64,000 nucleotides of DNA from Caulobacteraceae bacterium (lineage in GTDB: Bacteria; Pseudomonadota; Alphaproteobacteria; Caulobacterales; Caulobacteraceae), in NCBI GenBank assembly GCA_019748095.1, contig JAIEQA010000019.1:1-64000 (forward strand). The letters are read 5' to 3'. A program made the translations under genes and the position numbers. Below are positions 41,203-49,013 of this stretch, piece by piece. Numbering within the stretch: the stretch's first letter is position 1; every line of letters begins with the position of its first letter. The notes under the pieces are model-generated. The model did no database searches, was not told the DNA's origin, and saw only the letters and a program-made list of their open reading frames with translations.

Positions 41203-41699
41203 CAGCCCGCCGCCTCCGTCACCGGAACCGTCAGGGTGGCCGTTTCGGTCGTGCCGTCGGGCAGCGTCTGGGTGATCGTGACCGCGTCACCCAGCAGGGA
41301 ATAGCGCACGACCGGATCAGCCGCCTCGTTCATCCAGCGCACTGACACCGGATCGGGCAGATCCAGTGGCTTCCACACGACCAGCCCGTCGCCGGCGCGG
41401 CACTGGGCCCGCATGATCCCGCCGTCGACGGGCGCACGCCACTGGGCATCGATGATCGCGCCATCGCCACCGGTCAGTTCGATCGAAGCGACCTCCTGGC
41501 CATGAATGGCGGCAAGACCCGCGCGACAGACACGGCGCAGATCCACCGGTGTCAAAACGGGCGGTGTCGTGGCCACGGCATCAGCAACCGGAGCTGCAAC
41601 CGGAGCTGTGGCGGGGGATTCTGCAGGTGCCTCGGTGCGACCGCAGCCGGCCGTGAGCGCCACAACCGCGATCACGGGAATGATCCGCATCATCCGCAT
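41202..41699 (-). CDS. Predicted lipoprotein in the nuo operon
   Basis: A 165-residue protein with a lipoprotein signal (MMRIIPVIAVVALTAGC, lipobox LTAGC) and a Pro/Ala/Thr-rich linker (TAPVAAPVADAVATTPP). The mature domain has three Cys residues (RRVCRAG, RAQCRAG) and ends VTVPVTE-like strands. No family recognised. It overlaps the SGNH hydrolase gene by ten bases and is adjacent to the coiled-coil gene, so it belongs to the same transcript. Probably in the periplasm, outer leaflet of the inner membrane or outer membrane. Confidence 0.75.
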   Translation of the reverse strand: MRMMRIIPVIAVVALTAGCGRTEAPAESPATAPVAAPVADAVATTPPVLTPVDLRRVCRAGLAAIHGQEVASIELTGGDGAIIDAQWRAPVDGGIMRAQCRAGDGLVVWKPLDLPDPVSVRWMNEAADPVVRYSLLGDAVTITQTLPDGTTETATLTVPVTEAAG

Positions 41700-42463
41700 G
41701 CCCCCGTCCTCACACAGGCGTCGATCAGGGGGGCCCAGCGGGCGTACCCTGCGGGCGTCAGGTGCAGGTCATCGCCGGTCACGGCCGGATCCAGACGGTC
41801 GCCGTCGACAACGAATGCGGAGTGGATGTCGAGGAACACCGCCCCATTGCGCCCGGCCACTGCTTTCAGACGGGCGTTGAGGTCCCGGATCCGGGCGTCG
41901 AACTCCGGCTGGCGTGGCAGCACGCTCTGGACGACCACCGGGGTGCCCGGCAGGGCCTCGGCCCACAGGGACAGCAGCTGATCCACCCGGCCGGCAATGG
42001 CCTCGGGGGTCTGGCCGTTGGCGAGATCGTTGGTCCCGATCAGCAGCATGATCCGACCGGGCTTCGCATCGACGACCTGACGGTAGCGGACCAGAAGACC
42101 CTCGGCCCGGTCACCACTGATGCCGTAGTTCCGGGTCTCGACGCCGGGAAACAGCGTCGTCCAGTCCCCGCCCTCGGTGATGCTGTCGCCGACGAACGCC
42201 ACACCGCCGTTCAGAGGGGCATAGGCGGAAAAAACGCGGGTGCGCGCACGGTAGTGGTTGGTGAGCCATTCGGTGCCGACATAGGCTTCCGGGATCGGCA
42301 CGACGTCGTCCGTGGACTGGCTCACACCGGTCGTCGACGATGCGCTGGCCAAGGCTTCGCGCCCGTCCGCCAGCACACCGTGCGCATGGGCAGGCACCGT
42401 CAGCACACCCGCCATGACGGCAAGCATCGCGATCCTCGTCATGCCTCCCGACATCCCGTTCAT
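41690..42463 (-). CDS. Secreted SGNH/GDSL-family hydrolase in the nuo operon
   Basis: A 257-residue SGNH hydrolase. A signal peptide (IAMLAVMAGVLTVPAHA) precedes the catalytic domain; the nucleophile motif is FVGDSITEGG, block III is LIGTNDLANG, and block V is GDDLHLTPAGY with the catalytic Asp and His. The order matches lysophospholipase/esterase-type SGNH enzymes that remove acyl or acetyl groups from lipids or glycans. Its presence between nuoF and nuoG, overlapped by ten bases with the next gene, is unusual. ATG at 42463, six bases after nuoF. Confidence 0.87.
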   Translation of the reverse strand: MNGMSGGMTRIAMLAVMAGVLTVPAHAHGVLADGREALASASSTTGVSQSTDDVVPIPEAYVGTEWLTNHYRARTRVFSAYAPLNGGVAFVGDSITEGGDWTTLFPGVETRNYGISGDRAEGLLVRYRQVVDAKPGRIMLLIGTNDLANGQTPEAIAGRVDQLLSLWAEALPGTPVVVQSVLPRQPEFDARIRDLNARLKAVAGRNGAVFLDIHSAFVVDGDRLDPAVTGDDLHLTPAGYARWAPLIDACVRTGACG

Positions 42464-42468
42464 GTTCC

Positions 42469-43782
42469 CTACTCCGCCGCGATCGCATGGCCGGCGAAGT
42501 TCGCCCGGCGGCTGCGGTACTGGGCGATGCGGTCCTCGATCTCGTGCCGGAAATGGCGGATCAGCCCCTGAACCGGCCAGGCGGCGGCGTCGCCCAGCGC
42601 GCAAATGGTGTGGCCCTCGACCTGGCCGGCCACGTCCAGCAGCAGGTCGATCTCGGACGGATCTGCCTCGCCCACCGCCATCCGCTCCAGCACACGCCAC
42701 ATCCAGCCGGTGCCCTCGCGGCACGGGGTGCACTGTCCGCAGCTCTCATGCTTGTAGAAATAGCTGATGCGGGCGATCGCCTTCACCAGATCGGTCGACT
42801 GGTCCATCACGATGACGGCTGCCGTCCCCAGACCCGACTTCATTTCGCGCAAGGAGTCGAAATCCATCAGCGCCATTTCGGACATTTCGCGCGTGATCAG
42901 GGGTACCGACACGCCGCCCGGAATGATGGCTTTCAGATTGTCCCAGCCGCCGCGCACGCCACCGCAGTGTTCCTCGATCAGCCGCCGCAGCGGGATCGAC
43001 ATCGATTCCTCGACATTGCACGGGCGGTTCACGTGGCCCGATATGCTCATCAGCTTGGTGCCGGTGTTGTTCGGCCGGCCGAAGCCCGCGAACCAGTCCG
43101 CCCCGCGCCGCAGGATCGTGCCGACCACCGCAATCGACTCGACGTTGTTCACCGTGGTCGGACAGCCATACAGGCCGGCCCCGGCCGGGAACGGCGGCTT
43201 CAGGCGCGGCTGGCCCTTTTTGCCCTCCAGGCTTTCCAGCAGGGCCGTCTCCTCGCCGCAGATATAGGCCCCGGCACCGTGGTGGATATAGACGTCGAAA
43301 TCCCAGCCGTGGACGTTGTTCTTGCCGATCAATTTGGCCTCGTAGGCCTGTTTGACCGCCGCCTCCATGCGCTCGCGTTCCAGCACATATTCGCCGCGCA
43401 GATAGATGTAACAGGCATGGGCCTGCATGGCGAAGGAGGCGATCAGGCACCCCTCGATCAGCAGGTGGGGATCATGGCGCATGATCTCCCGGTCCTTGCA
43501 GGTCCCGGGCTCTGACTCATCGGCGTTGACGACCAGATAGTGCGGCCGGTCCTTCACCTCTTTCGGCATGAAGGACCACTTCAGCCCGGTCGAGAACCCG
43601 GCCCCACCCCGCCCGCGCAGGCCCGAGGCCTTCACATTGTTGATGATCCAGTCGCGGCCCATGGCCAGCATGTCCGGGGTCGCATTCCAGCAGCCGCGCG
43701 TCTTCGCCCCTTCCAGACCCCAGTCATGGAGCCCGTACAGATTGGTGAAGATACGATCCTTGTCCTGCAGCATGCCGGCCAT
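42469..43782 (-). CDS. nuoF: NADH-quinone oxidoreductase subunit F
   Basis: A 437-residue subunit holding FMN and cluster N3, the NADH oxidation site. Blocks: [16 protein letters not shown] (FMN), [39 protein letters not shown], the [15 protein letters not shown]ys set and [14 protein letters not shown]. The start chosen is ATG at 43782, with GGGGGAGG seven bases upstream and the normal NuoF N-terminus ([18 protein letters not shown]). The frame remains open upstream for another 122 codons without a stop, reading a secretory-looking segment; see the next entry and findings. Confidence 0.96.
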   Translation of the reverse strand: MAGMLQDKDRIFTNLYGLHDWGLEGAKTRGCWNATPDMLAMGRDWIINNVKASGLRGRGGAGFSTGLKWSFMPKEVKDRPHYLVVNADESEPGTCKDREIMRHDPHLLIEGCLIASFAMQAHACYIYLRGEYVLERERMEAAVKQAYEAKLIGKNNVHGWDFDVYIHHGAGAYICGEETALLESLEGKKGQPRLKPPFPAGAGLYGCPTTVNNVESIAVVGTILRRGADWFAGFGRPNNTGTKLMSISGHVNRPCNVEESMSIPLRRLIEEHCGGVRGGWDNLKAIIPGGVSVPLITREMSEMALMDFDSLREMKSGLGTAAVIVMDQSTDLVKAIARISYFYKHESCGQCTPCREGTGWMWRVLERMAVGEADPSEIDLLLDVAGQVEGHTICALGDAAAWPVQGLIRHFRHEIEDRIAQYRSRRANFAGHAIAAE

Positions 43783-44109
43783 CAGCGGACCTCCCCCACC
43801 CCGGCCACTGCGGCCGGTCCCGCTGCCGCGCGGGCGCGAGAGCTCGCTCTTGCGATCACCGGTCGGGCGCTCCGACGGCGGCGGCGGGCGTTGTCCGCTT
43901 GAACTGGAAGCATTCTGGTCAGGCGCATTCGGGGAACCGGCGGGAGAAGGCGAAGGAGAGGGTGTGGGCGACGGCGTCGCCGGTGCGGGTTGCGGCGGCT
44001 GGGCCGCCGCTCCACCCAGAGGCAAGGCCCCTGCCCCCATCAGATTGGCCAGGAACAGGCTCGCGACCCTGCGCTTGCCGACGGGTTTGTCTGACGGATT
44101 GGATGCCAC
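43783..44109 (-). other. Pro/Ser-rich, signal-peptide-like segment reading in frame into nuoF
   Basis: From GTG at 44109 (with GGGGGA eight bases before) an open stretch of 109 codons reads continuously into NuoF with no stop. It begins with a basic N-terminus and a hydrophobic core ([20 protein letters not shown]), then GGAAAQP as a possible cleavage site, and then Pro/Ser-rich repeats ([16 protein letters not shown]), an Arg/Ser region and a Gly run. It fills most of the 417-base gap between the preceding gene and the nuoF ATG. It may be an N-terminal extension of NuoF, an overlapping secreted protein whose stop has been lost, or non-coding. NuoF works in the cytoplasm, so a true secretory leader makes no sense unless removed or unused. 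Confidence 0.45.
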
Positions 44110-44199
44110 GACGATCCCCCGAACGTCTTGAAAGCGCCGATACTGCACCGGCCGTCCGACAAACGCGCGACGGTTCGCCGGAGGCGGGAAGGAACAGGA

Positions 44200-44478
44200 T
44201 CATGACAGCGACCCTTCCAGCTCGGCCATGCGGCGGCGATGATAGCGGGTGCGCAGGAAGATGGCGGTCAGCATCAGGGCCCAGCCGGCAGCCAAAGCCC
44301 CGTAGCCGGCCATCTGCACGACCTCGGCAAGCCCGCCCGCCCGTGTCCCGCCCCAGACCAGCACGGCCCCCAGCAGCACGAGCCCGAACCCCGCAAGCCG
44401 CTGGGTCCGACCCACGGCGCGCATCTCGGCACGATAGGCGGCGACCTTCTCGTCGGTGTGCGGGTCGGGCGGGGTCAC
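44200..44478 (-). CDS. Small two-helix membrane protein in the nuo operon
   Basis: A 92-residue protein from GTG at 44478, overlapping the preceding stop (GTGA). The N-terminus is soluble (TPPDPHTDEKVAAYRAEMRAVG), followed by two helices, LAGFGLVLLGAVLVWGG and VVQMAGYGALAAGWALMLTAIFL, and a basic end RTRYHRRRMAELEGS. No family recognised. Position after nuoE and a neighbouring small membrane gene suggests an accessory or assembly role in complex I, but no motif supports that. Confidence 0.72.
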   Translation of the reverse strand: MTPPDPHTDEKVAAYRAEMRAVGRTQRLAGFGLVLLGAVLVWGGTRAGGLAEVVQMAGYGALAAGWALMLTAIFLRTRYHRRRMAELEGSLS

Positions 44479-44666
44479 TTGCGGTCTTCCTGCCTGCGGC
44501 CCAGCAACCAGCCCATGGCCAATCCGAAACCAAGCATGGGGAACACCGCAAGACCGCTCGCCGCCCACCAGTCCAGACCGGTGCCCACAGCGTTCACGGC
44601 CACGGCCGCGAAAACGCCGATCAGAGCCGCGGTCTGATTGATTTTCCGGGGCACGCGCAGGATCAT
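44475..44666 (-). CDS. Small two-helix membrane protein after nuoE
   Basis: A 63-residue protein with two hydrophobic segments, AALIGVFAAVAVNAVGTGL and LAVFPMLGFGLAMGWLLG, and a charged C-terminus. ATG at 44666 overlaps the nuoE stop by four bases (ATGA). Small membrane proteins at this place in alphaproteobacterial nuo operons (for example DUF5337-type) are known and uncharacterised; resemblance is in layout rather than a matched motif. Confidence 0.75.
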   Translation of the reverse strand: MILRVPRKINQTAALIGVFAAVAVNAVGTGLDWWAASGLAVFPMLGFGLAMGWLLGRRQEDRK

Positions 44667-45325
44667 GCCGACACGGGCTCCGTGTTCGGCAGCTTCCTGA
44701 TCGGTTTGGCGGCAGAGCCGTCATAGAGTTTGGGATCGGTCAGGGTCAGGGCTCCGCCTTCGGGGGCCGAGTTGAACCGATCAACGCGCGTCCCGCGCTC
44801 CGGCGTCTTGCCGGCGGCGAAGTCGTCGATGATCTGGTTCATGTCGGCGGCGGTCAGATCCTCGAAATAGTAGTCGTTGATCATGGCCATCGGGGCGTTG
44901 ACGCAGGCACCGAGACACTCGACCTCTTCCCAGTAGAATTTGCCGTCGGCCGACAGGGTGTGTTTCGGCCCGATCCGGCTCTTGCACACCTTCATCAGTT
45001 CGCCCGACCCGCGCAGCATGCAGGGCGTCGTTCCGCAGACCTGGATCAGGGCCGCCGAGCCGACCGGCTCCAGCATGAACATGGTGTAGAAGGTCGCCAC
45101 CTCCAGCACCCGGATATAGGCCATGCCCAGAAGGTCGGCGATGGCGCGGAGCGCCGGCTCGGAAACCCAGCCCTCCTGCTTCTGCACCAGCCACAGGATG
45201 GGGATCACCGCCGACTGGCGACGATCGGCCGGATATTTGGCGATCCACCAGTCGCACTTTTTCTTCGTGTCCTTCGAGAAGGCGAACGACGCGGGCTGTT
45301 CCTTGGCGAGACGACGGACCGACAT
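44663..45325 (-). CDS. nuoE: NADH-quinone oxidoreductase subunit E
   Basis: A 220-residue thioredoxin-like subunit with 2Fe-2S cluster N1a. The four ligands lie in CGTTPCMLRG and CLGACVNAP, and the N-terminal helix region includes SAVIPILWLVQKQEGWVSE. The C-terminal 50 residues, after TPERGTRVDRFNSAPEGG, are longer than in short NuoE proteins and typical of alphaproteobacteria. ATG at 45325 overlaps the stop of the preceding small gene (TGATG). Confidence 0.95.
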   Translation of the reverse strand: MSVRRLAKEQPASFAFSKDTKKKCDWWIAKYPADRRQSAVIPILWLVQKQEGWVSEPALRAIADLLGMAYIRVLEVATFYTMFMLEPVGSAALIQVCGTTPCMLRGSGELMKVCKSRIGPKHTLSADGKFYWEEVECLGACVNAPMAMINDYYFEDLTAADMNQIIDDFAAGKTPERGTRVDRFNSAPEGGALTLTDPKLYDGSAAKPIRKLPNTEPVSA

Positions 45326-45516
45326 CAGACATCCAGCTCCGAATCGACGACGATCCCGTCGCCGAGCAGTTTCTTGCGCAACACAATGATCCTGTGCTGG
45401 CCGTTCCGGTGCAGCAGCACGCTGTGCTGATAGGCGGCCCCCGACGCGTCGGTGGCGGAATAGCCGGCGATTTCCCAACCCTGCCGGACCAGATCGCTCA
45501 CGGGCGTGTCGCTCAC
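45325..45516 (-). CDS. Small soluble protein between nuoD and nuoE
   Basis: A 63-residue protein: a short N-terminal helix ([15 protein letters not shown]) followed by what look like three strands ([29 protein letters not shown]). The pattern GWEIAGYS...VLLHRNG recalls DUF4177-like small beta proteins but is too short to assign. It overlaps nuoD by four bases and nuoE by one, strongly suggesting it is translated. Soluble, no Cys, cytoplasmic. Confidence 0.75.
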   Translation of the reverse strand: MSDTPVSDLVRQGWEIAGYSATDASGAAYQHSVLLHRNGQHRIIVLRKKLLGDGIVVDSELDV

Positions 45517-46790
45517 CGGTCCACCTCCCCGAACACGATGTCCAGCGAGCCCAGGATGGCGCTCACGTCGGCCAGCATGTGGCCGCGGTTCAGCCAGTCC
45601 ATCGCCTGCATGTGGCGGAAGCCCGGGGCGCTGATCTTCACGCGGTACGGCTTGTTGGTGCCGTCCGAGACCAGATAGATGCCGAACTCGCCCTTGGGCG
45701 CCTCCACGGCGGCATAGACCTCGCCCACGGGCGTATGGAAGCCTTCGGTATACAGTTTGAAGTGATGGATCAGCGCTTCCATCGAGCGCTTCATCTCACC
45801 ACGCTTGGGCGGGACGATCTTGTTGTCGTCGACCATCACCGGCTCGCCGGGGCAGTTGCGCAGCTTGTGGATGCACTGCTCCATGATGTGCACCGACTGC
45901 TTCATCTCCTCGATGCGCACGAGGTACCGGTCCCAGCAGTCGCCGTTCTTGCCGACGACCACGTCAAAATCCAGCTCGGCATAGCATTCATAGGGCTGCG
46001 ACTTGCGCAGGTCCCAGGCGATGTCGGACCCGCGCAGCATCACGCCAGTGAAGCCCCACTCGAGGGCCTGCTCCTTGGAAACGACGCCGATGTCGACGTT
46101 GCGCTGTTTGAAGATCCGGTTCTCGGTGACGAGACTCTCGATATCCCCCAGCGCCGTCGGGAAGGCCTGACACCAGGTCCAGATGTCGTCGATCAGGGCC
46201 ATGGGCAGGTCCTGATGCACGCCGCCCGGCCGGAAATAGTTGGCATGCAGGCGCGCCCCGCAGGCCCGCTCATAGAAGACCATAAGCTTTTCGCGCTGTT
46301 CGAAGCCCCAGAGCGGCGGTGTCAGGGCCCCGACGTCCAGCGCCTGGGTCGTCACGTTCAGCATGTGCGACAGGATGCGGCCGATCTCGGAGTACAGCAC
46401 CCGGATCAGTTGGGCCCGGTAGGGCACCTCGATGCCCAGCAGCCGCTCGATGGCCAGACAGAAGGCGTGCTCCTGATTCATCGGCGCGACATAGTCCAGC
46501 CGGTCCAGATAGGGCACGTTCTGCAGATAGGTGCGGGCCTCCATCAGCTTTTCGGTGCCGCGGTGCAGCAGGCCGATATGCGGATCGACGCGCTCGACGA
46601 TCTCGCCGTCCAGTTCCAGCACCAGACGCAGAACGCCGTGGGCGGCCGGGTGCTGGGGACCGAAATTGATGGTGAACTTGCGGTCGTCCATCTCGCGCGC
46701 ATGGGCCGTGCGCGGATCCTCGAAGGCGATGCGACCGAGATCCTCGGCTGCAGCATCACGTGCAGTCACGGGTTTCATATCGTCAGCCAT
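45513..46790 (-). CDS. nuoD: NADH-quinone oxidoreductase subunit D
   Basis: A 425-residue subunit (49-kDa homologue) lining the quinone pocket. Blocks: [22 protein letters not shown] with the pocket His pair, [55 protein letters not shown] and [21 protein letters not shown] 20-residue N-terminal extension ([17 protein letters not shown]) precedes the conserved part. It overlaps the upstream membrane gene by eight bases and the small downstream gene by four. Confidence 0.97.
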   Translation of the reverse strand: MADDMKPVTARDAAAEDLGRIAFEDPRTAHAREMDDRKFTINFGPQHPAAHGVLRLVLELDGEIVERVDPHIGLLHRGTEKLMEARTYLQNVPYLDRLDYVAPMNQEHAFCLAIERLLGIEVPYRAQLIRVLYSEIGRILSHMLNVTTQALDVGALTPPLWGFEQREKLMVFYERACGARLHANYFRPGGVHQDLPMALIDDIWTWCQAFPTALGDIESLVTENRIFKQRNVDIGVVSKEQALEWGFTGVMLRGSDIAWDLRKSQPYECYAELDFDVVVGKNGDCWDRYLVRIEEMKQSVHIMEQCIHKLRNCPGEPVMVDDNKIVPPKRGEMKRSMEALIHHFKLYTEGFHTPVGEVYAAVEAPKGEFGIYLVSDGTNKPYRVKISAPGFRHMQAMDWLNRGHMLADVSAILGSLDIVFGEVDR

Positions 46791-47211
46791 CAGCGCGAAC
46801 CTCTGCCGAATCGGGCTTGCGTGTGATCGCCACGAACCAGCCGACCACCAGCGTCACCACGCCCATGCCAGAGACGGCCGCCGTCGAAAGCTGCCAGTCG
46901 CCGGTCAGAACCGCGAGCGCGAGCGGCGTCGAGAGCAGAATGGCCGAGGCTCCGAGCAGCGCACTCTGCAGCTCCGCCGCCGACAACCGCCGTATACTGG
47001 CCCCCACGGCCAGACAGATCACTGCCACCATGATGGCGATGCCCAGAGTCTGGGTCTGTTCCGGCGGGATCACCGGCGAGCGTGTGAACCACCCGGTCAG
47101 GCGCGCGCCGAGGGTAAAGAGGAAGGCCGTCGAAAAGGTCACGAGAAAGAACGACGCCGCCGATTGCAGCGCGGTCCGGGTAAACGCCATCTGAAGCGCA
47201 GACGAAGCCAT
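46783..47211 (-). CDS. Four-helix membrane protein between nuoC and nuoD
   Basis: A 142-residue protein with four helices: [56 protein letters not shown] and [20 protein letters not shown] at 47211 lies six bases after the nuoC stop; the end overlaps nuoD by eight. The hydrophobic pattern in this frame makes it the coding one, against an arginine-rich alternative frame over the same bases. No family assigned. In most bacteria nuoC and nuoD are adjacent or fused, so a membrane gene between them is notable. Confidence 0.78.
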   Translation of the reverse strand: MASSALQMAFTRTALQSAASFFLVTFSTAFLFTLGARLTGWFTRSPVIPPEQTQTLGIAIMVAVICLAVGASIRRLSAAELQSALLGASAILLSTPLALAVLTGDWQLSTAAVSGMGVVTLVVGWFVAITRKPDSAEVRADG

Positions 47212-47217
47212 GATCTG

Positions 47218-47871
47218 TCATCCCGTCGCCTTGGGCCCCGGGACCGCCCCGAGGGCCTTCTCGTCGCCGGGCAGGGTTGGAAGGGGGTATTCAGCCCCTT
47301 CCCATGGCGACAGGAAATCGAAGTTACGAAACTCCTGCGTCAGTTTGACGGGCTCATAGACGACCCGCTTCTGTTCCTCATCGTACCGGACCTCGACATA
47401 GCCGGTCATGGGGAAGTCCTTACGCAGCGGATGCCCCTGAAAGCCGTAGTCCGTGAGCAGCCGGCGCAGGTCCGGATGGTCGGAGAACAGGATGCCGTAC
47501 ATGTCGAACGCCTCGCGCTCGAACCAGCCGGCCGACGGGTAGGCGGAAATCGCACTGGGAACGGGCTGAACCTCGTCCGTCGTCGTCTTGACCCGGATGC
47601 GCACATTCCGCGTCAGCGACAGCAGGTGATAGACCACGTCGAACCGTTCAACCCGGTCCGGATAGTCCGCCCCGCAGACATCCAGCAGCTGCTGGAACCC
47701 GAAGCGGTCCCTCAGATCGGTCAGGACGGCGACAATCCGGTCGCGGTGGCAGGTGATCGTCAGCTCGCCATAGGCCACGGTCGCATCGACCTGCAGTTCG
47801 GCGACCATTTCCTGGCCCAGAGGCGTCAGGGCTTCCGTGTTGCGCGCGACGGTCGCGAGATGGCCGTTCAT
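47218..47871 (-). CDS. nuoC: NADH-quinone oxidoreductase subunit C
   Basis: A 217-residue subunit (30-kDa homologue). Family blocks: [44 protein letters not shown] and [23 protein letters not shown]. The C-terminal tail [18 protein letters not shown] is normal for alphaproteobacteria. ATG at 47871 overlaps the nuoB stop by four bases. The frame stays open upstream as a shadow inside nuoB. Confidence 0.96.
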   Translation of the reverse strand: MNGHLATVARNTEALTPLGQEMVAELQVDATVAYGELTITCHRDRIVAVLTDLRDRFGFQQLLDVCGADYPDRVERFDVVYHLLSLTRNVRIRVKTTTDEVQPVPSAISAYPSAGWFEREAFDMYGILFSDHPDLRRLLTDYGFQGHPLRKDFPMTGYVEVRYDEEQKRVVYEPVKLTQEFRNFDFLSPWEGAEYPLPTLPGDEKALGAVPGPKATG

Positions 47872-48449
47872 CGTTCGATCGTCCCGGTGCGACGGATCTT
47901 CTTCTGCAACTGCAACAGGCCATAGATCAGCGCCTCGGCCGTCGGCGGGCAGCCCGGAACATAGACATCGACCGGCACGATCCGGTCGCAACCGCGCACG
48001 ACGCTGTAGCTGTAGTGGTAATAGCCACCGCCATTGGCGCAGCTGCCCATGGACAGGACATAGCGGGGGTCCGGCATCTGGTCGTAGACCTTGCGAAGGG
48101 CCGGAGCCATCTTGTTGGTCAGGGTGCCGGCCACGATCATCAGGTCGGACTGACGCGGGCTGGCGCGGGGTGCCATGCCGAAACGCTCCAGATCATAGCG
48201 CGGCATCGACGCCTGGATCATCTCCACGGCGCAGCAGGCCAGTCCGAACGTCATCCACATCAGCGAGCCGGTCCGGGCCCAGTTGATCACATCGTCCAGC
48301 GACGCCGTCAGGAAGCCCTGCTCGGCGACCTCGGTATTGATGGCCTCGAAGAACTTGTCGTGAAGCCGGGGATCATAGCCCTCGACGGTCGACCGCGCGG
48401 CCTGACCGAAGGCGGTGGGCAGCGGGCTTGACGGTGCGACTATTGCCAT
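47868..48449 (-). CDS. nuoB: NADH-quinone oxidoreductase subunit B
   Basis: A 193-residue subunit (PSST homologue) holding cluster N2, the last electron carrier before quinone. Ligand region: [10 protein letters not shown] with the tandem Cys, [18 protein letters not shown] and [18 protein letters not shown] at 48449 overlaps the nuoA end by ten bases. No promoter is visible between nuoA and nuoB. Confidence 0.97.
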   Translation of the reverse strand: MAIVAPSSPLPTAFGQAARSTVEGYDPRLHDKFFEAINTEVAEQGFLTASLDDVINWARTGSLMWMTFGLACCAVEMIQASMPRYDLERFGMAPRASPRQSDLMIVAGTLTNKMAPALRKVYDQMPDPRYVLSMGSCANGGGYYHYSYSVVRGCDRIVPVDVYVPGCPPTAEALIYGLLQLQKKIRRTGTIER

Positions 48450-48817
48450 TCCAGCGCGCCCTTCTTCCATTCGTAGATGAAGCCGACGGTCAGGATGCCG
48501 AGGAAGGACATCATCGACCAGAAGGCAAAGATCATTTCGGGGCGGGCCAGATCGAACAGCGACACCGCCCACGGAAACAGGAACGCCACTTCAAGGTCGA
48601 AAATGATGAACAGGATCGAAACCAGATAGAAGCGCACGTCGAACTTCATCCGCGCATCGTCGAAGGCGTTGAACCCGCATTCGTAGGCCGAGAGCTTTTC
48701 GGAATCGGGATTGGAAGGGGCCATGGCCCACGCCGCGACCATGAAGCCGAGACCGAGAAGGGTCGCGATCCCCAGAAAGATCACGATCGGCAGGTACTGC
48801 AGGAGAAATTCGTTCAT
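48440..48817 (-). CDS. nuoA: NADH-quinone oxidoreductase subunit A
   Basis: A 125-residue subunit (ND3 homologue) with three helices. Blocks: [40 protein letters not shown] with the conserved Cys-containing loop, and [21 protein letters not shown]. It is the first gene of the leftward unit, which runs without a strong break to DUF1467 about 22 kb downstream. ATG at 48817, about 36 bases after the predicted transcription start. Confidence 0.97.
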   Translation of the reverse strand: MNEFLLQYLPIVIFLGIATLLGLGFMVAAWAMAPSNPDSEKLSAYECGFNAFDDARMKFDVRFYLVSILFIIFDLEVAFLFPWAVSLFDLARPEMIFAFWSMMSFLGILTVGFIYEWKKGALEWQ

Positions 48818-48859
48818 TGGACAGGTCCACGCCGCGAGGGAGAGCGGCGGATTCGGCGC

Positions 48860-48888
48860 TTTCTAGACCCAACCTCGCGGCGGTTCAA
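48860..48888 (-). promoter_or_regulatory. Predicted sigma-70-type promoter of the nuo operon
   Basis: On the minus strand TTGAAC (48883-48888) and TAGAAA (48860-48865) are separated by 17 bases, placing the start near 48853 and nuoA about 36 bases downstream. The facing AbgT gene starts on the plus strand at 49014, so the 196-base gap holds both divergent promoters. I saw no clear promoter for the AbgT gene. Confidence 0.5.
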
Positions 48889-49013
48889 ACCCGTGTGACG
48901 AAACGTTTTCTGTTGCGATCGGCTCGCAAACTCGCAGCGATTGGCGCTTGCCAAGTCGGCAGATCGTCGGTCCTTATCCGGATCACCCGGAATTTGGCAG
49001 ACAGGAGACGCGC

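Noticed and set aside
43782..44015. Minus-strand frame ending in TGATG at the nuoF start
   Set aside because: Although its stop overlaps the nuoF ATG as TGATG, the translation is almost all Arg, Pro and Ala, typical of an off-frame in GC-rich DNA.
43919..44203. Minus-strand frame overlapping the previous stop as ATGA, before nuoF
   Set aside because: The overlap looks like coupling but the protein is Arg/Gly/Ser-rich with no pattern, and the Pro/Ser frame on the same bases has a better start and signal-like core.
46790..47221. Alternative minus-strand frame over the membrane gene between nuoC and nuoD
   Set aside because: It lacks hydrophobic periodicity while the other frame encodes four clean membrane helices and overlaps nuoD in normal operon style.
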